9,405 nucleotides of DNA from Gammaproteobacteria bacterium (GTDB lineage: Bacteria; Pseudomonadota; Gammaproteobacteria; JABABF01), in assembly GCA_014238345.1 (NCBI GenBank), contig JABABF010000082.1:1-9405 (forward strand). The letters run 5' to 3'. Below are positions 1-6,300 of this stretch, in pieces. Position 1 is the stretch's first letter, and each line of letters starts with the position of its first letter. Below the pieces are notes generated by a model. That model saw nothing but the letters and a program-made list of their open reading frames with translations, was not told the origin of the DNA and did not search any database. A program made the position numbers and the translations under genes.

Positions 1-272
1 TCGGCCAGTTCATCATCGCTGATCGCACCCTGATAGCTGAGCAGATGGCGGGCACGTTGCACTGGTGAACAGAGCACTCTATAGGCATCGTTCACCCGAC
101 TGGAATAACTCAGCGCGGCGGCGCGCTCCGCTACGCTGGCGGTGACATAGTTGTCTGGATGTAGACGGCGCTGCAATTCTGCGTAGCGGCGATCTAACTC
201 CTCACGCTCCAGCGGATAACGGGGTGGCAAGCCGAAGAGCGCAAAACAATCTACTGTGCTGGGTTCAGTCAC
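1..272 (-). CDS. hscB: HscB J-domain co-chaperone, 3' end cut by window edge
   Basis: The 90 visible residues form an N-terminal J-domain. The opening DCFALFGLP matches the HscB family start, and the HPD tripeptide is at residues 38-40 (LHPDNY), where Escherichia has HPDKF. HscB delivers the IscU scaffold to the Hsp70 HscA and stimulates its ATPase during cluster transfer; the C-terminal IscU-binding helices lie outside the window. The start is taken as GTG at 272-270 because GAGGA at 284-280 sits seven bases upstream; another in-frame GTG at 299-297 is possible but has no such site. It follows iscA after 69 bases on the same strand, the usual order. The asparagine after HPD is an ordinary variation. 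Identity is inferred from motif and position together. Confidence 0.93.
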   Translation of the reverse strand, partial: MTEPSTVDCFALFGLPPRYPLEREELDRRYAELQRRLHPDNYVTASVAERAAALSYSSRVNDAYRVLCSPVQRARHLLSYQGAISDDELA

Positions 273-341
273 TATCCCATCCTCTGTGGCACGAACCACT
301 GGGGAGAATCTCTACCACCCCCACACGTTGGCCTCAATTAC

Positions 342-707
342 TCAGGCGATGTGGAAGCTCTCGCCACAGCCACACTCACCGCTGCTATTTGGATTGTCAA
401 ATACCAAGCCTTCATTAACCCCTTCGCGGGAAAAATCCATCGCCGTGCCATCGACATACACCAAGCTTTTAGGATCGACAAATAATTTGATTCCATAAGC
501 TTCGTAAACCTGATCACCATAGACATGTTCATCGACAAATTCCAGTGTATACGCCAAGCCTGAGCAACCGGTGGTCTTGACACCTAAACGCACACCCAGT
601 CCCGTGCCGCGTTGCTCCAGCTGGCGGTGAATATGCGCGGCCGCTGCCTCGCTCAGACGCACACCATGGGAGCTGCCGCGCTCCGCTATGTTGGGCTTAG
701 CTGGCAT
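342..707 (-). CDS. iscA: IscA, A-type iron-sulfur carrier
   Basis: This small A-type protein binds iron or a [2Fe-2S]/[4Fe-4S] cluster and passes clusters to apo-proteins in the ISC pathway. The three family cysteines are visible, one in TTGCSGLAY (residue 48 from this start) and two in the terminal ECGCGES (residues 112 and 114). From this start it has 121 residues against about 107 in Escherichia, the excess being an N-terminal stretch before VRLSEAA. The chosen ATG at 707-705 overlaps the iscU stop by 11 bases and has GGAGG only two bases upstream, which is tight. Alternatives are ATG at 728 (128 residues, weak site) and GTG at 662 (106 residues, closest to family length but no clear ribosome site). 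The family call is secure; the start is not. Confidence 0.95.
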   Translation of the reverse strand: MPAKPNIAERGSSHGVRLSEAAAAHIHRQLEQRGTGLGVRLGVKTTGCSGLAYTLEFVDEHVYGDQVYEAYGIKLFVDPKSLVYVDGTAMDFSREGVNEGLVFDNPNSSGECGCGESFHIA

Positions 708-1128
708 CGCCTCCCCTATCGCCCACATCGGCAGCTTCTACATCTTGCCCCTCACGCTTGCGCTGCAAGTCGGCCACAGCGGCGCGTATGGCATCCTCAG
801 CCAGCACTGAGCAGTGAATTTTCACTGGTGGCAATGCCAATTCATCGACGATATCGGTATTGCGTATCTTAAGCGCATCCTCTAAAGTGCGGCCTTTGAC
901 CCACTCTGTCAACAGCGAGCTGGAGGCGATGGCCGAGCCGCAACCATAGGTCTTAAACTTTGCTTCCTCGATGGTGCCACCCTCGTCGACACGGATCTGC
1001 AAACGCATGACATCACCGCAGGCGGGTGCACCGACCATGCCAGTGCCCGTATTGCTGTCATTCTCATCCAGAACCCCGACATTGCGTGGATTCTCGTAGT
1101 GATCAAGTACTTTGTCGCTATACGCCAT
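697..1128 (-). CDS. iscU: IscU iron-sulfur cluster scaffold
   Basis: IscU is the scaffold on which IscS-derived sulfur and iron are assembled into [2Fe-2S] clusters before HscBA-driven transfer. The conserved ligands are all present: Cys37 and Asp39 in GAPACGDVM, Cys63 in TYGCGSA, and Cys106 after His105 in KIHCS. The HscA-recognition motif LPPVK is at residues 99-103. The start ATG has GAGAGG at 1140-1135, six bases upstream. At 143 residues it is about 15 longer than Escherichia IscU; the extra acidic, glycine-rich tail (from about residue 129) overlaps the translation start region of iscA. It lies 114 bases after iscS, and that gap contains a strong hairpin listed separately. Confidence 0.97.
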   Translation of the reverse strand: MAYSDKVLDHYENPRNVGVLDENDSNTGTGMVGAPACGDVMRLQIRVDEGGTIEEAKFKTYGCGSAIASSSLLTEWVKGRTLEDALKIRNTDIVDELALPPVKIHCSVLAEDAIRAAVADLQRKREGQDVEAADVGDRGGDAS

Positions 1129-1169
1129 GATTTTCCTCTCAGCTATCGCCGTGTTATCAACTGGATTAG

Positions 1170-1202
1170 GCCGGGCTGGGTGCGCGATGCACTCAGCCCA
1201 GC
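1170..1202 (-). other. Strong hairpin in the iscS-iscU spacer
   Basis: The 114-base gap between iscS and iscU contains a 33-base inverted repeat. Read on the mRNA strand, nine pairs (one a G-U) are followed by a single A-C mismatch, four more pairs and a five-base loop ATCGC at 1184-1188. The outer arms begin GCTGGGCTG and end CAGCCCGGC. No U-tract follows, so it is not a standard intrinsic terminator. A role in mRNA processing, in protecting a 3' end, or in tuning IscS and IscU levels separately is inference. Confidence 0.7.
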
Positions 1203-1242
1203 TGATGTGTTTATTCCGTACATGATGCCTGTGGTCAGCATC

Positions 1243-2544
1243 TCAACTCGCCCACTGTACCTGGCTGATGTCGACACCAGCACGGTGCATGTCCCACAGC
1301 GGCGACAGGGCACGCAGGCGCTCCACCGCACTGTGCAACTGCTCTAGCACTTGGTCGACCTCGGCCTCAGTGGTGTAGCGCCCCATCGAGAAGCGCAATG
1401 AGCTGTGAGCCAGCTCATCATCCAAGCCCAGCGCCCGCAACACATAAGACGGCTCCAAACTAGTCGATGTGCAGGCTGAGCCCGAGGATACGGCCACATC
1501 TTTGAGAGCCATCAGCAAAGACTCGCCCTCAACGAAATTGATACTGATATTGAGTAGCCCAGGCAGGCGCCGCTCTGGATGCCCATTGAGGAAGACTTGC
1601 TCAATATCCTTGACCCCATCCCACAGACGAGAGCGCAAGGCTGCCAAGCGCGCGGCCTCAATGGGCATCTCCTGCGCCGCCAAAGCCATCGCCGCACCCA
1701 TGCCGACAATCTGGTGCGTGGCCAATGTGCCAGAGCGCATGCCCCGCTCATGCCCGCCACCGTGTTGCTGCGCTGTGATGCGAACCCGCGGGCGACGGCG
1801 CACATAGAGAGCACCGATGCCTTTGGGACCGTAGATCTTATGAGCCGACAACGACAGTAAATCGACTTGAGCACGCTCTACATTGAGCGGGATTTTGCCA
1901 GCACTCTGGGCGGCATCACAGTGGAACAACACCCCGCGCTCACGCGTGACGGCACCAATGGCTTCAATATCGTTCACTGTGCCGATCTCATTGTTAGCGT
2001 GCATCAGCGAGACCAGCACCGTATCGTCGCGCAACGCCTCGGCCACAGCCTGTGCCGAGACCAAGCCGTTCGCATCCGGTTCTAAGTAGCTGAGCTCAAA
2101 GCCCTCGCGCTCTAATTGACGACAACTGTCCAAAACGGCCTTGTGCTCAATACGCGAGGTAATGATGTGGCGCCCGCGTTGCTCAGCATAGAAGTGGGCG
2201 GCTCCTTTAATGGCCAAATTGTCGGACTCGGTAGCTCCCGAGGTCCAGACAATCTCTCGCGCATCAGCGCCAATCAACTCCGCCACCTGCCCACGCGCCG
2301 CCTCGACGGCTTCCTCTGCTTTCCAGCCATAGGCATGAGAGCGCGAGGCCGCATTGCCAAACTCAGCGGTTGGCCCCATGAACTCGATCATGCGCTCAAT
2401 CACACGTGGGTCGGTCGGGGTCGTCGCCGCATAGTCCATGTACACCTGCCGCTGTGGTTCCCGGTCACCGTGAATTTGCTGGGCTTGCGCATCGGTTGCC
2501 ACATCCATCACAGACACAGACCTCTCAATTTGTGCATTTGTCAT
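1243..2544 (-). CDS. iscS: IscS cysteine desulfurase
   Basis: IscS is a PLP enzyme that converts L-cysteine to L-alanine and holds the sulfur as a persulfide for IscU and other acceptors. Numbered from this start (433 residues), the PLP lysine is Lys236 in SAHKIYGPKG, and the persulfide cysteine is Cys358 in SSGSACTS. The ATESDNLA and GGGHERGMRSGT motifs are intact. The ATG at 2544 overlaps the iscR stop by one base (TGATG) and has GGAGA at 2555-2551, six bases upstream, so translational coupling is likely. An ATG at 2601 is open in frame but lies inside iscR. The catalytic fold starts near VYMDYAATTP, so this start leaves an N-terminal extension of about 29 residues relative to Escherichia; GTG or ATG starts near 2511-2508 would shorten it. 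The C-terminal acceptor-binding region ends normally. Confidence 0.97.
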   Translation of the reverse strand: MTNAQIERSVSVMDVATDAQAQQIHGDREPQRQVYMDYAATTPTDPRVIERMIEFMGPTAEFGNAASRSHAYGWKAEEAVEAARGQVAELIGADAREIVWTSGATESDNLAIKGAAHFYAEQRGRHIITSRIEHKAVLDSCRQLEREGFELSYLEPDANGLVSAQAVAEALRDDTVLVSLMHANNEIGTVNDIEAIGAVTRERGVLFHCDAAQSAGKIPLNVERAQVDLLSLSAHKIYGPKGIGALYVRRRPRVRITAQQHGGGHERGMRSGTLATHQIVGMGAAMALAAQEMPIEAARLAALRSRLWDGVKDIEQVFLNGHPERRLPGLLNISINFVEGESLLMALKDVAVSSGSACTSTSLEPSYVLRALGLDDELAHSSLRFSMGRYTTEAEVDQVLEQLHSAVERLRALSPLWDMHRAGVDISQVQWAS

Positions 2545-3029
2545 CAAATCTCTCCGCCCACTACCGCCGGTACAGCTGGTGCCTGAGATGCATTGAGACA
2601 ACGCTGACGCCGCACCAAGCTCCCCAGCGTAATATTTTGCAAAAAGTTTTCAATACACTGCTCAAGATCGTGCCACAGCTCGTGTGTCAGGCAACGTGCA
2701 CCGCCATGACAATCCGCTGCACCTCCGCAACGGGTGGCTTCCATGCCTTCCCCAGCGGCACGCATGATCTGTGCCAAGGAAATGCTGTCCGCCGGCCTCG
2801 CCAAACGATAACCGCCACCTGGGCCACGTACGCCGACCACCAATCGACGACGACTCAGCCGTGCAAACAACTGCTCCAGATAGGCCAGCGGGATGCTCCG
2901 ACGCTGTGCTACTCCAGACAAAGTGCTGGGCACACTATGCGCACTATGCACACCATGCGCACTATCCTCGTGCATAGCTAGATCTAACATAGCTGTCACG
3001 GCGTAGCGACCTCGTGTAGTGAGCTTCAT
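2544..3029 (-). CDS. iscR: IscR iron-sulfur regulator (Rrf2 family)
   Basis: IscR is a winged-helix repressor of its own operon when it carries a [2Fe-2S] cluster; the apo-form also regulates other promoters. The N-terminus MKLTTRGRYAVTAMLDLA and the wing VRGPGGGYRL are typical. Cluster ligands are Cys101, Cys107, Cys113 and His116, with exactly the Escherichia spacing but shifted by +9. Glu52 in YLEQLF corresponds to the Escherichia residue that distinguishes type 1 from type 2 sites. The length is 161 residues. The odd feature is a nine-residue insertion after helix 1, at about residues 20-34, rich in His, Ser, Ala and Val and encoded by a 9-bp tandem repeat. It is the first gene of the isc operon and overlaps iscS by one base. 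Confidence 0.97.
   Translation of the reverse strand: MKLTTRGRYAVTAMLDLAMHEDSAHGVHSAHSVPSTLSGVAQRRSIPLAYLEQLFARLSRRRLVVGVRGPGGGYRLARPADSISLAQIMRAAGEGMEATRCGGAADCHGGARCLTHELWHDLEQCIENFLQNITLGSLVRRQRCLNASQAPAVPAVVGGEI
2933..2968 (-). repeat. 9-bp tandem repeat inside iscR
   Basis: Four adjacent nine-base units are visible on the plus strand: CACTATGCG, CACTATGCA, CACCATGCG and a degenerate CACTATCCT. They encode SAH, GVH, SAH and SVP-type triplets at IscR residues 23-34. Alignment of the cluster ligands and YLEQLF with Escherichia IscR puts the net gain at nine residues, which equals three units. Repeat expansion is the likely origin (inference). Confidence 0.85.
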
Positions 3030-3064
3030 AGTGAGCGAGAATCAACAGCGTATCATTGCCGTTC

Positions 3065-3092
3065 ATTATAGATTACCTAGCAAATAAGTCAA
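3065..3092 (-). promoter_or_regulatory. iscR promoter with possible IscR binding half-site
   Basis: Reading toward iscR, TTGACT at 3092-3087 and a perfect TATAAT at 3070-3065 are separated by 16 bases. They lie about 36 bases upstream of the iscR ATG. The stretch ATTCTTGACT fits the left half of the known type 1 IscR consensus around a -35 box. The right half, TAGGTAA, fits only with a one-base gap. The promoter is well supported; autoregulation by IscR is known for the family, and the operator itself is tentative. Confidence 0.75.
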
Positions 3093-3174
3093 GAATAGGC
3101 CGCCATCTGCCGGACTCAAAAGGAAGTGCGTGGGTGCAACACGCTTTATTGAGGACATGCGGTGAGGTATAGGC

Positions 3175-3204
3175 TGGTGATGTCGCCCCCCTGCCGTGTA
3201 AAAT
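3175..3204 (+). promoter_or_regulatory. Possible promoter for the alanine tRNA
   Basis: TAAAAT at 3199-3204 resembles a -10 box 12 bases before the mature tRNA and is followed by a GC-rich stretch (GCTCTGC), as is common at stable-RNA promoters. The -35 candidate TGGTGA at 3175-3180 is poor, so only the -10 is supported with any strength. It diverges from the iscR promoter. Confidence 0.4.
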
Positions 3205-3216
3205 GCTCTGCTGTAT

Positions 3217-3292
3217 GGGGCCGTAGCTCAGTTGGGAGAGCGCGACGTTCGCAATGTCGAGGTCAGGGGTTCGACCCCCCTCGGCTCCACCA
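3217..3292 (+). tRNA. tRNA-Ala, anticodon CGC
   Basis: This 76-base gene folds into a full cloverleaf. The acceptor stem GGGGCCG pairs with CGGCTCC and carries the G3-U70 wobble that is the alanine identity element. The D-stem is GCTC/GAGC. The anticodon stem CGACG/TGTCG encloses the loop TTCGCAA, giving anticodon CGC at 3250-3252, which reads GCG codons. The T-stem is AGGGG/CCCCT with a standard TTCGA loop. The discriminator is A at 3289 and CCA is encoded at 3290-3292. The anticodon and the wobble pair agree on alanine. No clear terminator is seen in the 50 bases before the converging gene at 3343. Confidence 0.96.
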
Positions 3293-3342
3293 CTGCATCA
3301 CTTCAATAGCAACACGGCTAGCCAACCATGCCACTGGGGGCT

Positions 3343-6300
3343 TTATTCGCCCAAGAGGCGACTGATCTGGGCAACTATCGCCACCTCGCTCTCCAATAAA
3401 TTTGTATAGCCAGCCACCACGATATTGGACATCTCTCCGCTTATCAGGCTGGCTCGCTGACTCTTCGTCAATCTTATTCCCCTGAACAACAGGGTGGCAT
3501 CAATAATATCCACCACATTGTCTCCGGTCAGATCCAACGCCGGTGGATCCGTGCTGAGCAAAGCCTCTATCTGGTTGACAATATCCACTTCGCTCGCCAA
3601 TAAGTTCTGATAGCCCGCCGCCACGATATTCGAAGTCTGACCGCCCACGATGCTATCCCGCTGGCTCTTCGTTAACCTGATTCCTCTAAACAATAGGGTG
3701 GCATCAATAATATCCACCACATCACTGGTCAGATCAAGATTCACCTCACCCCCCTCCGTGCCAATTGCTAGCAACGAGAATAGCTCGCTGAACCCTTGAT
3801 CGCTCACAGTTAATTGCAACGATGCAGTGGCCGTGGCATGATCACTCAACACTACCTGCAACGCGCTGTCCGACAACCGCACCAGAGCGCTGACGCGACC
3901 TGTGCCAATGGATACCACTACATCAGGGGAGGCGCTCAATGCAAAGTCTTCATCCAAGTTGCCCCCACCATCCACACCACGCACTACCAAGGTGAATGCT
4001 GTATCTGCTACAGCCTGAGTTGGACCACTTAGCGAAAGCCCATCAGCCACGACTAAAGCCGTTAACGATGTCGTGCCAGACACCGACACACCATCCACCG
4101 CGATACTCATATCTAATAACACTGTGCTGTTATCTAGGTTGCTCAGATTAGCCCCGCGAAGAACCAACATCAGCGTATCGCCACTGACACTTTGCCGCTC
4201 TACTGTGAGCCCCGCACCACTGCCGGGTAATGTCAGCTGTGCATTGCTCAAATCCAAGCTGCCGACCGTCAACACGGTGCCCTGATCATCAAGCACCGAC
4301 ACCTCCAAACTGAACACTTGGCCGACGACGACAGTTGAAGATGATGCTCGGAGATATAACTGGTCGGGAATCGTACCCTGCACCTCCAGCGCAGTCGACC
4401 CAGATAAGGAGCCGTCACTGAGCGTCAGAGTGACTGTCTGAAATCCCGCAAAACCAAACAACGACAGCTGCACTGTTGATGCCGTGTAGGAGAGTGGTGT
4501 CACCTGCCCCGGCGTGGCGCTAGCCGTCGGCATAACAGATAGCGCGTAGTCAAGATCGAGATTGCCCAGTAGATCCTCGCCCAACACCTCTACCGTAAAG
4601 GGCGTGCTATGCACTAAAACAGCCGGTGTGCTCGGTACTAAAACACGCAACCGCTCGGCGACCACTGTGACCAGAGCCGTGCTCGTTCCCATTAAATTAG
4701 CGGTGGGATCCGTTATGGTGAATGTCAATTCATCACCGTCTAAGGCCTCAGTCACCCTTAGCCCATACTCTGCCAAATGCTCTGCAGCTCCCAGTAAAAG
4801 ACTCACATTGACATAGGTCAATTCTCCCGCCGTTGCTACCACCGAAAATATAGTTGCTTCCGTGTCCAGCCTATAACTCGAATCTATATTGCCAAAATCA
4901 TCTGCTGCCTGAATGAGCAAAAGAGAGGAGCCCGTTACGGCAGGTCGCACTACCGGCACCCCCAACTCATTTTCATCCGTCACATGTACCTCCAAGTGGC
5001 TCCCAGCCACGGCCACCAGCGGTTCCCACCGGCCACTCAAAGCACCACTTTCAAATCTGACCCCCACAAATGAGTTATCTAGCAATACCTTGCGCAATTC
5101 CACCATGAATGCGCTCTCAGTCCCGATACGATTGGCCACCAACTCTAAGCTAGCACTATCAGCGTGCGCCGCCGCCTGGGGCGACAACTGAAAATCCGCA
5201 TCTACATTGCCCACGCTGTCTACTCCAGCAATATCTATCCGCGCGGATACGCCAGGAACAGCCGTATCTGGTGCCCCTGGGAAGCCCAGCTGGGTTGCCA
5301 CCACCTCTACCGTCACAATAATGCTCTCCGGCAACAGGCCTTCATCGGCTACAGTTAATTCCAGCGTCGACTTATCTGCCACATTGCGCACTTGTACTGA
5401 TAAATTCACCCCTTGGCGTTGGGAGACGATAACTTCGGGCTCCCCTGTCGCCGTCGCCGTCGCCGTCACCGTCACCGTCACGGAAGAGGAAAACGCAAAA
5501 TTAGTCACGACATTCCCCAGCGCATTTAAAGCCTGAGCCGTCAGAGTGAAGTTGCTCGGATCCACTACCGGACTAGACGCAGACAAGACCCACCTGACTA
5601 CATCAATAGCCAACGTACTCGTCGCCGAGCCGCTCAGCACACCATCGCTCAATGTGAATGTGACGAGCTGATCGGACAGAGCTACCTGTGGTGGGGATAC
5701 CGTCACCCTCAGCTCCCGCGTGTCCGTGCGTTCACTATTGAGCGTCAACCCAGCACCTGATCCCAACATCCCCTCCAAACTAAAGGCATTGGAAATCTCA
5801 TAATCAAGATCCTCATGTCCCAAGCCGTCTGTCCCCCGCACATTTAGCGTAAAGGGAACATCAAAACTAAATAGCAAGGGTCCTGATAGGCGCAACTCGC
5901 TCGCCTCCACTAACACCGTTGCCGATGTCATCCCAGTCAGCTGTCGACCACCAGCAAGCCCAGAGACCGCAAAGCTTAGCTCAGCGCCATCTAATGCTTC
6001 CTGCACTGTGAATGGATATACAATCAGCACTGGTGACACTATCGGTGTGGACGTTGTGTAGCTCAGCATGCCAGATGCTGACACCACCAATTGCAGCGAG
6101 TCAGCATCCAATAATGGATCGGTATCTCTATTGCCAAAAGTATCCTCTTGAAATATCTGTAAAGAGGATGAAGCCCCTAGAGTCACACTATCGCTCTCCA
6201 TTGCTAACAACAGACGGTCTGCCTCCACATCAATTACTGGCTCCCATAGGCCACTCAGTGTAGTTCCCTCAAATCGGCTGTAAAATCGCAAAGCCACAAA

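Noticed and set aside
273..341. GTGG/CCAC and GGGG/CCCC pairings in the iscA-hscB spacer as a regulatory structure
   Set aside because: The stems are four bases long, interrupted, and not clearly better than chance.
2406..2981. Plus-strand open frame of 191 codons opposite iscS and iscR
   Set aside because: It lies wholly antisense to two well-identified genes, has a low-complexity composition and no recognisable motif or ribosome site.
3270..3292. Search for a direct repeat of the tRNA 3' end as an attachment site
   Set aside because: No copy of the CCCTCGGCTCCACCA end was seen elsewhere in the window, and no integrase is present, so integration at this tRNA is not supported here.
3332..3356. 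GGGC-TTTATTC-GCCC as a terminator for the tRNA or the large gene
   Set aside because: The stem is only four pairs, overlaps the end of the coding region and has no T-run on either strand.
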